A DNA stretch of 64,000 nt from NCBI GenBank assembly GCA_016840095.1, contig JAEOSZ010000006.1, positions 1-64,000 on the forward strand, given 5' to 3'. How positions within the stretch are numbered: position 1 is the stretch's first letter; the number at the start of each line of letters is the position of its first letter. The stretch is from Candidatus Heimdallarchaeota archaeon (GTDB taxonomy: Archaea; Asgardarchaeota; Heimdallarchaeia; Heimdallarchaeales; Heimdallarchaeaceae). Of this stretch, positions 44,431-53,503 are shown piece after piece. A program made the translations under genes and the position numbers. Under the pieces are notes generated by a model. It was not told the DNA's origin. It did not search any database and was given only the letters and a program-made list of their open reading frames with translations.

Positions 44431-45062
44431 CGAAGGAAAATAGAAAATTGATTAAGAAAATCAATTCAAAACTCTCTCAACGTCAAGTAAATAGACTAAT
44501 CACTCTATCAATAATCTTAGTGATTGTTGCATCTACACTTGGAATATCTTCCAGTATTTTCTTACACAAAACCACTGATGGATACTCTGAATTATCTCTT
44601 CTTATGTATGATAGTTTTTCAGAAACTTATGTGGCAGACAATTATCCTGAACAAATCTATTCTGATTCAAATGTTTCAGTTTATTTTATAGTCAAGAATT
44701 ATGAGAATGTTGTAATATATTACCAATTGCAAATAAAAATAGTAGAACTTACACAAAATGTTAGTTCACTGCAACCAATCCTTACATCTTCATCATTTAT
44801 TCTGTATGAAAACAATACTTTTGAAAAGATTATTTCTCCAGCTACAAACGCAGAAAAGAAAGAAACAGAATCCTTTGATGGAGATTTCTTATGGGGTCCA
44901 ACCGAAATCATCTTGTTCATAAATTCTGAAGTTGTTAGTGGAATAGTGAGTCCCAATTTCCTCAAGATAGTTTTTGAACTCTGGGAATACAATACTAAAA
45001 CAAGTGAGTTCCAATATACTGGAATATTCACCTTTCTTGAATTGGATTACTGGGTGTTTTAA
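44427..45062 (+). CDS. Membrane-anchored extracellular domain, DUF1616 C-terminal-like
   Basis: A 211-residue protein with one N-terminal transmembrane helix (about 25-47) and an extracellular beta-rich domain. GYSELSLLMYD...YPEQIYSDSNVSVYFIVKNYE resembles the C-terminal exodomain of DUF1616 proteins, in which an Ig-like unit follows the membrane core. This looks like that domain as a separate gene. It overlaps both neighbours; the next ATG begins within its stop codon. Confidence 0.6.
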   Translation: MTKENRKLIKKINSKLSQRQVNRLITLSIILVIVASTLGISSSIFLHKTTDGYSELSLLMYDSFSETYVADNYPEQIYSDSNVSVYFIVKNYENVVIYYQLQIKIVELTQNVSSLQPILTSSSFILYENNTFEKIISPATNAEKKETESFDGDFLWGPTEIILFINSEVVSGIVSPNFLKIVFELWEYNTKTSEFQYTGIFTFLELDYWVF

Positions 45063-45709
45063 TGGTAAGAATACTAATTTTATCTGATATCCATAGTCAA
45101 AACATTACATTAATCAACATCCTTCAATTTGTTGAAAAACTCAAAGATCCACCAGAATTTTGCTTAGTTGCTGGAGATATAACCAATTTTGGAACTACTG
45201 ATGAGCTTAATAAAATTCTGAGAATAATTACTGATAGCTTAAGCAAAGTATTTTTCGTGCTTGGAAATTGTGATCCCTATATCATAAGAGAAGAACTTGA
45301 GACAAATGCAATCCATTTAGAATCTAATGTTCAGGAGATTGAGTTTTTCAAAGTTGTAGGTTTTGGAACTCATAAACCAAAATTAAATCAAAAAATACTA
45401 AATAAATTAAGAAAGTCAAATGAAAACGTTTGTTTACTTACACATGCTCCCCCATATAATACTCAAGCAGATATGGTATCGCTTAACAGACATGCTGGAT
45501 CTATTGATTTAAGAAAATTTATTGAGAAGAATTCTCACATATTTTTAGTAGTATCAGGTCACATTCACGATTCACCATCCATTACTAGCTTGAATAATTG
45601 TGCTATAGTTAATCCAGGCCCAGTAACTAGGGGTAACTTCGCAATCATAGAGATTAACCAAGATTTTCAAGTGGAAGGAGAGATATACAATTTACATGAG
45701 ATGAAATAA
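45062..45709 (+). CDS. Calcineurin-like metallophosphoesterase
   Basis: A 215-residue metallophosphoesterase of the YfcE-like class. Metal motifs are intact: LSDIHS, AGDITNFG, LGNCD, THAPP and SGHIHDS. It probably hydrolyses a phosphodiester or phosphomonoester in the cytoplasm. Its start overlaps the stop of the preceding exodomain gene, and it is followed two bases later by an HD hydrolase gene, so all five genes from 43247 seem to form one operon. Confidence 0.88.
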   Translation: MVRILILSDIHSQNITLINILQFVEKLKDPPEFCLVAGDITNFGTTDELNKILRIITDSLSKVFFVLGNCDPYIIREELETNAIHLESNVQEIEFFKVVGFGTHKPKLNQKILNKLRKSNENVCLLTHAPPYNTQADMVSLNRHAGSIDLRKFIEKNSHIFLVVSGHIHDSPSITSLNNCAIVNPGPVTRGNFAIIEINQDFQVEGEIYNLHEMK

Positions 45710-45711
45710 AG

Positions 45712-46374
45712 ATGATTGAAGAAAATTATAAGCTCAAGCATTTAACTGATTTAACTGAATTGAAGGAGGTATTTCAAAAAGCTCACGATTATGTAAGGGG
45801 GCAATTTAAACTTCATGAAGACAAGAAATCGCATTCATTTGATCACATAATTCGAGTAACAAATACCTGTTTGAAATTATCTCAAAAACTTGAAGCACAC
45901 GTGGATATACTCCTTCTTGCAGCAATTTTTCATGATGTAGGGAGACCTGTTGAAGAACTTAATGGAAGATGTCATGCTGAAGTAAGTGCAGAACTAGCTC
46001 GTGGATTTCTGGAAAAATTACATCTTTCTAAGTTGATAAATGAAGTAAATGAAGCAATACTTTCTCACAGATTCAGTAAAAAGATAGCTCCAAAAACTGT
46101 AGAAGCAAAAATATTACAAGACGCAGACGCACTAGATGCTCTTGGTGCAATAGGCCTCTATAGAACAATTAGTTTTAGTTGTGAGAGAGGACTTGATATG
46201 CAAGAAGCATTGGTTCATTTTGATGAAAAACTCTTCAAACTACCCTCAAGGATGCATTTTTCAATAACAAAGCAGATTGCTGAGGACAAATGTACAATTC
46301 TTAGAGATTTTGTAAGAAAAACTGAACAAGAATTAAACAATTCTCATTTCAACGCATTTATTACTTCATTATAG
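45712..46374 (+). CDS. HD-domain phosphohydrolase
   Basis: A 220-residue HD-superfamily protein. The metal ligands are in HSFDHIIRV (first His), the FHDVGRP HD pair, and the DADALDALGAIG Asp with HAEVSA between. Such stand-alone proteins hydrolyse nucleotides or cyclic dinucleotides; the substrate is unknown. It follows the phosphoesterase gene by two bases. Confidence 0.88.
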   Translation: MIEENYKLKHLTDLTELKEVFQKAHDYVRGQFKLHEDKKSHSFDHIIRVTNTCLKLSQKLEAHVDILLLAAIFHDVGRPVEELNGRCHAEVSAELARGFLEKLHLSKLINEVNEAILSHRFSKKIAPKTVEAKILQDADALDALGAIGLYRTISFSCERGLDMQEALVHFDEKLFKLPSRMHFSITKQIAEDKCTILRDFVRKTEQELNNSHFNAFITSL

Positions 46375-46413
46375 TAAAAAATATTGAAGAAAGAATAAGG
46401 GTTCAAAGAAGAA

Positions 46414-46424
46414 TTTTAAATATA
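46414..46424 (+). promoter_or_regulatory. TATA box of the FKBP gene
   Basis: TTTTAAATATA lies 47 bases before the ATG of the FKBP-type isomerase gene; GGTGA about eight bases before that ATG serves as its ribosome binding site. Confidence 0.5.
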
Positions 46425-46470
46425 GCTAACTTCATAGATTCTACTTGGATAAGACTCTAACGGTGAACTT

Positions 46471-47169
46471 ATGGCAACTATCGAAAACGGAAATATGGTA
46501 AACATCAACTATACTGGAAGAACAAAAGAAGATAACAAAGTATTTGATACCACATTCGAAAATATCGCGAAAAAAGAAGATGTTTTTGATGAAAAGGTAA
46601 TCTATAGACCTTTTACACTGATAATTGGAAAAAATTGGTTACCAGCTGGTCTAGAAGAAGAACTGGTAGGGATGAAGGAAGGACAGAAAAAAACAATAGA
46701 AGTTGAAGCTAAGAAGGGATTTGGTCTAAGGGACAGATCACAAATCAGGTTAATTCAAAGAAGAGAGTTTCAAAGACACCAAATTAAGCCAAAGGAAGAT
46801 ATGAAGGTTGAGATTGGTGGTCAAACCGGTCGTATCCTAAAGGTTTCAAGTAGTAGAGTGAAAGTTGATTTTAATCACGATCTTGCAGGAATGGACTTAA
46901 TTTATGAAGTTGAGATAGTTAAAAAGATCACAGATGTAAAAGAACAGTTCATTTGCCTACTTGAGAAGAGGTTGCCAGGAGTTGATTTTTCAACAACTAA
47001 AATCGAAATTAAGGGGAAAATCATCGAAGTAGAATTACCAAAAGCTACTAGGTTCATGGAATATATACAGTTTACCAGAAATGGTGTTACTAGAGATTTG
47101 GGTGAAATAAGTACTAAATATGATAAAATCTCATTTATAGAACACTATGATATCGAGAAGAAGAAATAA
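46471..47169 (+). CDS. FKBP-type peptidyl-prolyl isomerase (SlyD-like, long form)
   Basis: Catalyses cis-trans isomerisation of prolyl bonds and assists folding. The FKBP core is recognised by MVNINYTGRTKEDNKVFDTT, IGKNWLPAGLEEELVGMKEGQKK and FNHDLAGMDLIYEVEI; between these lies the insert-in-flap chaperone domain typical of SlyD. A C-terminal domain of about 80 residues is the archaeal long-type extension. 232 residues, cytoplasmic. Confidence 0.93.
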   Translation: MATIENGNMVNINYTGRTKEDNKVFDTTFENIAKKEDVFDEKVIYRPFTLIIGKNWLPAGLEEELVGMKEGQKKTIEVEAKKGFGLRDRSQIRLIQRREFQRHQIKPKEDMKVEIGGQTGRILKVSSSRVKVDFNHDLAGMDLIYEVEIVKKITDVKEQFICLLEKRLPGVDFSTTKIEIKGKIIEVELPKATRFMEYIQFTRNGVTRDLGEISTKYDKISFIEHYDIEKKK

Positions 47170-47175
47170 TAGTCT

Positions 47176-47613
47176 TCATTGTTCAATTTTATTCGCTTCA
47201 ACTAGAACTAAATTATATCCAAGAGGACATTTGATATCTCTTTTTTTCTCAATAATTTTGATTTTAGAAGTCTGCATATACTTTAATGAAACGCAATAGT
47301 CGTAATTTTCACAAAGGACTTCATTACACTCAATTGGGTTTCTAGTGAGGATTAAATTTTCAAGGTATTTTTGATTTTCAACTGCCACTGTATCGTTTAT
47401 TTTCTTTACTTCACAAACAACCATAACGCCGTTATCAATTAAACAAGGATGCTCTTTACCTCTAACTTCAACAATTTCATATGAAGAACCTAATTCAAGC
47501 TGTTGAATACAAACTTGAATATATTGACATTTTTTGCATGTTTGGGTTCCTCCTTGATGAGAAAACTTGTAACCTACTTTAGCTACATCCTTAGGTATAA
47601 ATGAAAGTGTCAT
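47176..47613 (-). CDS. UPF0179 family protein
   Basis: A 145-residue archaeal protein of the UPF0179 family. It starts with VAKVGYKFSHQGG, then CKKCQYIQVC, with later cysteines in CLIDNG, CEVKK, CENYDYC and CPLGY, so a metal or Fe-S site is likely. Function is unknown. The ATG at 47613 matches the family start better than the in-frame one at 47631. It is convergent with the FKBP gene. Confidence 0.82.
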   Translation of the reverse strand: MTLSFIPKDVAKVGYKFSHQGGTQTCKKCQYIQVCIQQLELGSSYEIVEVRGKEHPCLIDNGVMVVCEVKKINDTVAVENQKYLENLILTRNPIECNEVLCENYDYCVSLKYMQTSKIKIIEKKRDIKCPLGYNLVLVEANKIEQ

Positions 47614-47661
47614 TTCGGAGTAGATTAACAAAATATATTCTTTAAGATTCGCAAAGGTGCG

Positions 47662-48732
47662 TTAGTTGATTATTCCTGTAACACTTGCCGTATTAACAGC
47701 TGCTTCATGGGTTAATCCTTCCTTTCCAAGAATGGTGAATCTTTGAGGACGTATTGTGTGGGCAATTTGGAGTGCTTTAATTACTTCTTCATCTTTTAAT
47801 CCTAGTTCTTTTGCCTTAACAGGTATGCCCAGATTATGTACAACATCACGAATATATTCCCAATCTAAGTCATGAAGATAAGCCATCATAATTGTTCCTA
47901 AAGCGCATTGTTCTCCGTGTAAAGCTGGTTTTTCTGCAAATGAGTCTAATGCATGACTAAACATATGTTCAGACCCACTACCTGGTCTTGATGAACCTGC
48001 TACACACATTGCCAACGAACTACTAATTAGAGCTTTTACAACTATTCTACTATATCCTTCTGCCTGACTTTTAATAAGATCTGCATTTTTAGTAATTAAC
48101 TGAACAGTCATGTCTGAAAGAGCAATAGAGTATTCACTAATCATTTCATTTTTTAGTCTGTGAGATAGCATCCAATCTTTGATTGCTGTTTTTTTTGCTA
48201 TAATATCTCCACAACCAGCTGCGGTAAATCTATATGGTGACTTATCCAGGATTGTTGTATCAGCTAGAACAGCAATTGGAGGTAATGCTTGGATTGAATG
48301 TCTCTTATCTGAGCCAATAATTGAGGCTCTTGAACTCGCGACTCCGTCATGACTGGCAATTGTAGGTATTGAAATGAATCTTTGATTAGATTTGAAAGCT
48401 ACAGACTTAGCAATATCAATAGGTCTTCCTCCTCCAAGTCCAATTACATAATCAGGTTTTATTTCCCTATGAACTTCTAATTGTTTGTCTACTTCATCCA
48501 TTGAACTGTCTTGAATAGTGGTTGTATACACACTGTGTTTACTGCTATTTGTTAAAATATCTTCAACTTCCTTTCCAACTTTATTTTTTAAGAACTCATC
48601 AGTAATAAGTAGAGCTTTGCTTCCTAGTAACAATCGGTCTATGATATCAGGTAAGCTATTTAACATATCAGCTCCTAAACACAACAGTGTAGGTAATTCT
48701 ATGAATTTAAATTCATTAATTATATTTGCCAT
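47662..48732 (-). CDS. egsA: Glycerol-1-phosphate dehydrogenase
   Basis: Reduces dihydroxyacetone phosphate to sn-glycerol 1-phosphate, the backbone of archaeal ether lipids. The 356-residue protein has the nucleotide loop IGLGGGRPIDIAKSVA, the segment SIPTIASHDGVASSRA, and zinc-ligand regions GCGDIIAK, SEHMFSHALD and LHGEQCALG. It is the clearest archaeal lipid marker in the window. Divergent from the m5C methyltransferase gene. Confidence 0.95.
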   Translation of the reverse strand: MANIINEFKFIELPTLLCLGADMLNSLPDIIDRLLLGSKALLITDEFLKNKVGKEVEDILTNSSKHSVYTTTIQDSSMDEVDKQLEVHREIKPDYVIGLGGGRPIDIAKSVAFKSNQRFISIPTIASHDGVASSRASIIGSDKRHSIQALPPIAVLADTTILDKSPYRFTAAGCGDIIAKKTAIKDWMLSHRLKNEMISEYSIALSDMTVQLITKNADLIKSQAEGYSRIVVKALISSSLAMCVAGSSRPGSGSEHMFSHALDSFAEKPALHGEQCALGTIMMAYLHDLDWEYIRDVVHNLGIPVKAKELGLKDEEVIKALQIAHTIRPQRFTILGKEGLTHEAAVNTASVTGIIN

Positions 48733-48798
48733 TCTAAAAAATAATCTAATAGGTTACTTTTATATTTTAACTTGAAAATGTAATCAAAATTATAGTTG

Positions 48799-49770
48799 AT
48801 GGAATTGTCTCTTCAAGAAGAAAATGATGTCTTTGAATTAGGTAAGAAACTAGGTTATCTACCATATATGATAAAGAGATATACGAAAATACTTGGAGAA
48901 AAGGGAACTGAAGAGATGATTAAATTCAATGAAACTAAACTTCCTCAAACAATTCGATTGAATTCTATAAGAAATCCTTACGAAAATACTGAAAATATCT
49001 TACTCAACAAAGGAATTAAGTTAGTAAAAGATTCTGAATTGCCAGAATCAAGGACTATTATCAAATCACCACATCCTATTGGAGCAACACCTGAATATCT
49101 TAATGGTTACTATATGCTACAAGGAAAAAATTCTATTTTTCCATCCCGGATTTTGAATCCTCAAGAAGACGAACTGGTTGGAGACTTTGCTGCTGCTCCT
49201 GGAGCTAAAACTACACACCTTGCACAATTAATGAATAACAAAGGAGCAATAATAGCCATTGATATCAGTGCCAATCGTTGCAGAAGTCTGAAATCTAACC
49301 TATCGAGAATGGGTGTCAACAACACTATAGTTCTCCAAATAGATGCACGTAAAGCTAAGGATTTACATTTTCAGTTTGATAAAATTCTTCTTGATGCACC
49401 TTGTTCAGGTTCAGGAGTTATAATTTCTGATCAAACTAGAAAGAATAGTAAAACAATGGAGGATATACTAAAGTATCATGATTATCAAGTTTCTTTACTT
49501 TCTGCAGCACTGAATGTTCTAAAACCTGATGGGGAACTTGTATATTGCACGTGTTCTTTAGAACCTGAAGAGAACGAGCTTGTAATCTCTGAGATATTGA
49601 AGAAAACAGATACAGAATTAACACAAATTGAGTTGCGTGCAAAGCCTGGATTAACACAATTCCTTGATATGGATTTGAACAAAGAATTAACCAAAACAAG
49701 AAGATTGTATCCTCATGAAACGAATGGAGAAGGATTCTTTATTGCAAAGTTGGTGAAAAATGATGAGTAA
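48799..49770 (+). CDS. RNA cytosine-5 methyltransferase (NSUN/RsmB family)
   Basis: A SAM-dependent m5C methyltransferase for tRNA or rRNA, 323 residues. The SAM site is VGDFAAAPGAKTTHLAQL; the paired catalytic cysteines are in DAPCSGSG and CTCSLEPEENE. There is an N-terminal domain of about 100 residues but no PUA domain; that domain is encoded by the next gene, which overlaps this one by eight bases. The split pair may work as one enzyme. A TATTTTAAC TATA candidate lies near 48760. Confidence 0.93.
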   Translation: MELSLQEENDVFELGKKLGYLPYMIKRYTKILGEKGTEEMIKFNETKLPQTIRLNSIRNPYENTENILLNKGIKLVKDSELPESRTIIKSPHPIGATPEYLNGYYMLQGKNSIFPSRILNPQEDELVGDFAAAPGAKTTHLAQLMNNKGAIIAIDISANRCRSLKSNLSRMGVNNTIVLQIDARKAKDLHFQFDKILLDAPCSGSGVIISDQTRKNSKTMEDILKYHDYQVSLLSAALNVLKPDGELVYCTCSLEPEENELVISEILKKTDTELTQIELRAKPGLTQFLDMDLNKELTKTRRLYPHETNGEGFFIAKLVKNDE

Positions 49771-50308
49771 ACCTGTATTTCGAATCAGAACCAAAGAAGA
49801 AGACAATCTCATCAGAAGAACTGTTGAGATTTACTTTGGTACAAGAAGTCTTTCTGCTTTTGAAAGGCATATTTTCTGGATAAAAGAAGGAAAAATAAAA
49901 GAGGTTTTTGCTGTCCCCCAAAAGAGTTCAGATTTGATCTCAAAAACCACTAACATTGAAGTTTATTCTGCTGGAATTCCTATTGGCAGCATTTGGTCAG
50001 ATACATTCCAACTTGAAATAGAAGGTGCAAAAATGGTTTCAGATTTTACTTCCAAAAAGGTCATAGTTAAAACTGACCAATTTTTGTATGGAAAACCTAT
50101 TTTTAAAGAAAATCTAATACATTTTGAAGAATCCTTTGATAAAAACAACTTAATAATAATTATGAGTAAAACTAATATTTTCTATGGAATTGGTAAAGCT
50201 AAAGTTAATTCAGCTGACATCAATTCTCTAAACCAGAATGCTGTCATTATAGAAGGTTCAAAGACAAAACCGTTTGATGTAGGATGGTATCTGAGAGGAG
50301 GAAACTGA
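49763..50308 (+). CDS. PUA-domain RNA-binding protein, NIP7-like architecture
   Basis: A 181-residue protein with an N-terminal alpha-beta domain and a C-terminal PUA domain: IPIGSIWSDTFQLEIEGA leads to IIIMSKTNIFYGIGKAKVNS with the final Gly-rich turn. This layout resembles NIP7-type and archaeal methyltransferase-associated PUA proteins. It overlaps the m5C methyltransferase gene by eight bases, which suggests it targets that enzyme to RNA. The second of two tandem ATGs is chosen because GGTGA is then six bases upstream. Confidence 0.75.
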   Translation: MSKPVFRIRTKEEDNLIRRTVEIYFGTRSLSAFERHIFWIKEGKIKEVFAVPQKSSDLISKTTNIEVYSAGIPIGSIWSDTFQLEIEGAKMVSDFTSKKVIVKTDQFLYGKPIFKENLIHFEESFDKNNLIIIMSKTNIFYGIGKAKVNSADINSLNQNAVIIEGSKTKPFDVGWYLRGGN

Positions 50309-50374
50309 ATAATATTTTTAATTAGTTACTTCAATTGCTGAAATTCAAATTTTCTCAAGCAAAATCAAAAAGTA

Positions 50375-50385
50375 TTTAAATATAA
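50375..50385 (+). promoter_or_regulatory. TATA box of aCPSF1
   Basis: TTTAAATATAA lies in the gap before the beta-CASP nuclease gene, about 100 bases before its likely start, so the transcript should carry a leader of roughly 75 bases. Confidence 0.5.
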
Positions 50386-50485
50386 TTTAGAGAGTTAATT
50401 TAGTTTTAAACCTTATTTAAGCAAATACGAGAGCTTTTGTTCATCGAAATATTTGTTTTTAAGAAATCTATTAGGGTTGAACAGT

Positions 50486-52396
50486 TTGAGTTACAGAGAA
50501 GTATTAGAGAAAATATCTGAAGATATACATGCTGAGCTACCTGCTAATTCTGATATTACTACGATAGAATTTGAAGGACCAGAAGTTGCTGTTTATTCCA
50601 AGAATCCTCGTGTATTAGTAGACGATGAAACTATTGTAAAAGAACTAGCAAAAAAGCTTAGAAAAAGAATCGTTATTCGTTCAGATCCAAGTGTAAGATC
50701 GGATAAAGATGAAACAATTTTTACAATTAATGAATTAGTTGGAAAAGAGGGAGAAATTACAAATATTGATTTTGATGAACTTGTGGGTGAAGTGATTATA
50801 GAAGCTCTTAAACCAGGAGTGATTATTGGCAAATCAGGTGAGATGCTAAGAAACATAATAGCTAAGACTTTGTGGAGACCAAGAGTAATGAGGACTCCTC
50901 CTATTGAATCAAGAGTGATTAAGACAATAAGACACCTACATCAAGAAAATTCAAAGAAACGCCAAGAGGTTCTTAGAACTGTTGGGAAGAGGATACATAG
51001 ACCTGTAATCTATAGAGATGATACTATCAGAGTAACAGCTTTGGGAGGTTTTGCAGAAGTTGGAAGAAGTTCAGCTTTAATCCAAACAGGTGAAAGTAGA
51101 GCTCTTGTTGATTGCGGAATCAATGTAGGAAGCAACTCGCCAAATAACACTTTTCCAAGATTCGATTTGCCAGAATTTGACATTGAACAGCTTGATGCAG
51201 TTGTGATATCACATGCTCATCTTGATCATTCAGGTTTTGTTCCTTATTTATTCAAATATGGATACAAGGGTGCAGTTTATGCAACACGACCAACAAGAGA
51301 TTTGATGACAATGTTGCAAATAGACTATTTAGATGTAGCTCAAAAAGAGGGAAAAACACTACCTTATGAGAAAAAAGATATTAGTGAAGCAGTTTTACAC
51401 ACAATTGTTTTAGATTATGGAGAAGTTACAGATATTACTCCAGATATAAGATTAACTTTCCACAATGCTGGTCACATTGTCGGAAGTGCAATTCCCCATC
51501 TTCATATTGGGGAGGGGATTTACAATGTGGCTTTTGCTCAAGATATTAAATTTGCTAAGTCCAATTTATTAGACCCCGCAAATGCTAGATTTCCAAGATT
51601 AGAAACACTATTTATTGAATCAACTTATGGTAAACCTCAGGATATACTTCCTTCGAGAGTTGAATGTGAAAAGATGTTAAAGAACATAATCCGCGATACA
51701 ATTCAAAAGGGTGGTAAAATACTAATTCCAGTACTTGCTGTAGGCAGAGCTCAAGAAATTCTAGTTGTTTTAGAGAATCTTATGAGATCGGGAGAACTCC
51801 CACAAATTCCTGTTTATACTGATGGTATGATCCGAGAGGCTTCAGCTATCACAACTGCCCACCCTGAGTTTTTATCCAAAGCTTTGAGAGAACGAATATT
51901 CCATGAGGGAGAGAATCCTTTCCTTGCAGAGCAGATGAAACATGTTTCGGGTAGTGAAGAAAGAGATTTGATAATTGAAGGAGATCCTGCAATAATTTTA
52001 GCAACAAGTGGTATGATGAATGGTGGTCCTAGTGTTCAATACTTCAAGGCTCTTTGCACCGATCCTAATAATTCACTAATTTTCGTGAGTTACCAAGGAA
52101 AGGGAACTCTGGGAAGTAAAATACAAAAGGGAATTACAGAGATTCAAATGGTTGAAAATGGAAGAACTGTCATGCATCATATAGAAATGGCAGTTCATAG
52201 TATCTCTGGTTTTACTGGTCATAGTGACAGAAGAGAATTAGAGAATTATATCCACAAAGTTACTCCAAAACCTGAAAGAGTTGTTGTTATTCACGGGGAA
52301 GAATCGAAAGTAACAAAATTTGCATCTTGGGTTTACAAGAACACAAAAAGAGAGAGTCTTGCACCTCCCAATGGAACAACTATCAGATTAAAATAA
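50486..52396 (+). CDS. aCPSF1 beta-CASP ribonuclease (KH-containing)
   Basis: The archaeal CPSF73 homologue, an endo/exoribonuclease responsible for transcription termination and RNA turnover. Two N-terminal KH-like domains (about 1-170, with VIIGKSGEML) precede the metallo-beta-lactamase core (SHAHLDHSG near 242, GHIVGSA) and the beta-CASP domain (ESTYGKPQ, ATSGMMNGGP, FTGHSDRRE, VIHGEE). The start is uncertain: the frame opens at a TTG at 50453, but TTG at 50486, giving SYREVLEKI near the N-terminus, fits relatives better. Confidence 0.95.
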   Translation: MSYREVLEKISEDIHAELPANSDITTIEFEGPEVAVYSKNPRVLVDDETIVKELAKKLRKRIVIRSDPSVRSDKDETIFTINELVGKEGEITNIDFDELVGEVIIEALKPGVIIGKSGEMLRNIIAKTLWRPRVMRTPPIESRVIKTIRHLHQENSKKRQEVLRTVGKRIHRPVIYRDDTIRVTALGGFAEVGRSSALIQTGESRALVDCGINVGSNSPNNTFPRFDLPEFDIEQLDAVVISHAHLDHSGFVPYLFKYGYKGAVYATRPTRDLMTMLQIDYLDVAQKEGKTLPYEKKDISEAVLHTIVLDYGEVTDITPDIRLTFHNAGHIVGSAIPHLHIGEGIYNVAFAQDIKFAKSNLLDPANARFPRLETLFIESTYGKPQDILPSRVECEKMLKNIIRDTIQKGGKILIPVLAVGRAQEILVVLENLMRSGELPQIPVYTDGMIREASAITTAHPEFLSKALRERIFHEGENPFLAEQMKHVSGSEERDLIIEGDPAIILATSGMMNGGPSVQYFKALCTDPNNSLIFVSYQGKGTLGSKIQKGITEIQMVENGRTVMHHIEMAVHSISGFTGHSDRRELENYIHKVTPKPERVVVIHGEESKVTKFASWVYKNTKRESLAPPNGTTIRLK

Positions 52397-52403
52397 TATT
52401 CAA

Positions 52404-52898
52404 TTAAAATTGAAATCCCCAAATAGAATCTCTTAGATGATGGAGATTCTTGATTACTTTTCCCTTTTTTGTTTTTGAGAATTCCTTTGCAGATACCAGT
52501 GATTTACCTACTCCAAGGATAGAATTAGCTTTTTCCTCATGAATTATAACTATGGATCCTTTCACTATAGATTCATCAAAGTAAACAATTCCAGGAGCCA
52601 TAACATCAGCACCATTAGTAATAAACTTGATTGCACCAATATCAACTACAATTTTTGGAAGAGAATAAGCATGATTACGTAAATAGTGTATAGTTGGTAT
52701 TTTTTTATTTTCAAATTCAAACACCCAAATTCTACTATTACTAACTATATATGTTCCTTCGTCTGTTCTGACTTCTTCAATAATTAAATCCCGTTGAACT
52801 GAATCTTCTACTTCCTCACCAAATAAATCAGCTAATTGAGAAAATAGCACTTTTTTATCTTTTTTAGAAAGATGATTTCTTGCTTTAATCTGCATATC
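52404..52898 (-). CDS. PUA-domain protein, MCT1/Tma20-like
   Basis: A 164-residue archaeal protein with a DUF1947-type N-terminal domain (QIKARNHLSKKDKKVL) and a C-terminal PUA domain (PKIVVDIGAIKFITNGADVMAPGIVYFD through AKEFSKTKKGKVIKNLHHLRD). Its eukaryotic relatives MCTS1/Tma20 act in translation reinitiation and ribosome recycling. The ATG at 52898 is preferred; the one at 52967 would overlap the upstream regulator by about 50 bases. Convergent with aCPSF1. Confidence 0.85.
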   Translation of the reverse strand, partial: DMQIKARNHLSKKDKKVLFSQLADLFGEEVEDSVQRDLIIEEVRTDEGTYIVSNSRIWVFEFENKKIPTIHYLRNHAYSLPKIVVDIGAIKFITNGADVMAPGIVYFDESIVKGSIVIIHEEKANSILGVGKSLVSAKEFSKTKKGKVIKNLHHLRDSIWGFQF

Positions 52899-52914
52899 AA
52901 TACATTCCAAAAAA

Positions 52915-53358
52915 CTATTTTTGTAATCTGTCAAGAATAGAGGTGTATGATTCTTTGATTGCTTCATATCTTTCTTTTGAAGACATTCCTAAAACATACA
53001 TTTGCTCCTCATTTTCAAGTCTTCTTGTATACTCTTCACTTAAAGCAGAAATAAATGTATCAATAGAATCTCGTACATTGGAAAGCAATTCAAGACCAGG
53101 TGAGGGTATAGTATAGATATATTTCAAAGTAGGATATGTATCAGCTTTTCTCTCTATCAAACCAATTTCAAGCATTTGTTTGAGATGTTTTTCAACAGCA
53201 GGTCTCGATATAGCTAACTCTTTGGTTAGTTCATCTGCTGTTAGTTTCATATTTCCCAAGAGAGTGAGAATTTTTCTCCTGGTACTATCACGAAAAATGG
53301 AATAGATGGTGTCTACAATTGGAATTTCTTCCTGAGAATCATCTATAATATCTGACAT
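52915..53358 (-). CDS. Winged-helix (ArsR-like) transcriptional regulator
   Basis: A 147-residue protein. RRKILTLLGNMKLTADELTKELAISRPAVEKHLKQML is a clear winged HTH of ArsR type, followed by a helical C-terminal region likely used for dimerisation. No metal-binding Cys set is seen. It is divergent from the bactofilin-like gene and 16 bases ahead of the MCT1-like gene. It might bind the repeats in the shared intergenic region. Confidence 0.85.
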   Translation of the reverse strand: MSDIIDDSQEEIPIVDTIYSIFRDSTRRKILTLLGNMKLTADELTKELAISRPAVEKHLKQMLEIGLIERKADTYPTLKYIYTIPSPGLELLSNVRDSIDTFISALSEEYTRRLENEEQMYVLGMSSKERYEAIKESYTSILDRLQK

Positions 53359-53393
53359 ATGTCTAACAGTTTTCTTTCTACTTAAATTGTTGT

Positions 53394-53438
53394 CGGTTTA
53401 AACTTCTCGGTTTAAGCTTGAAACTTAGGGCTTAAGTT
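53394..53438. promoter_or_regulatory. Repeated motifs between HTH regulator and bactofilin gene
   Basis: CGGTTTAA occurs at 53394 and 53408 (14-base spacing), and AACTTA/TAAGTT form a perfect inverted repeat around five bases at 53422-53438. They lie just upstream of the bactofilin TATA box and of the regulator start, so this is a candidate operator cluster for autoregulation. Confidence 0.4.
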
Positions 53439-53464
53439 CATTTCCCAAGTGATTAAAATAAACA

Positions 53465-53474
53465 TTATATAAAG
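53465..53474 (+). promoter_or_regulatory. TATA box of the bactofilin-like gene
   Basis: TTATATAAAG lies 39 bases before the ATG; AAGGTGA a few bases before the ATG is the ribosome binding site. Confidence 0.5.
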
Positions 53475-53503
53475 TGCTGATAATATTGTATTAAGGTGAA
53501 AGA

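Noticed and set aside
43247..45062. Frameshifted single DUF1616 gene
   Set aside because: Each part has its own start, membrane helix or signal sequence and an overlap junction, so separate genes explain it better than sequencing errors.
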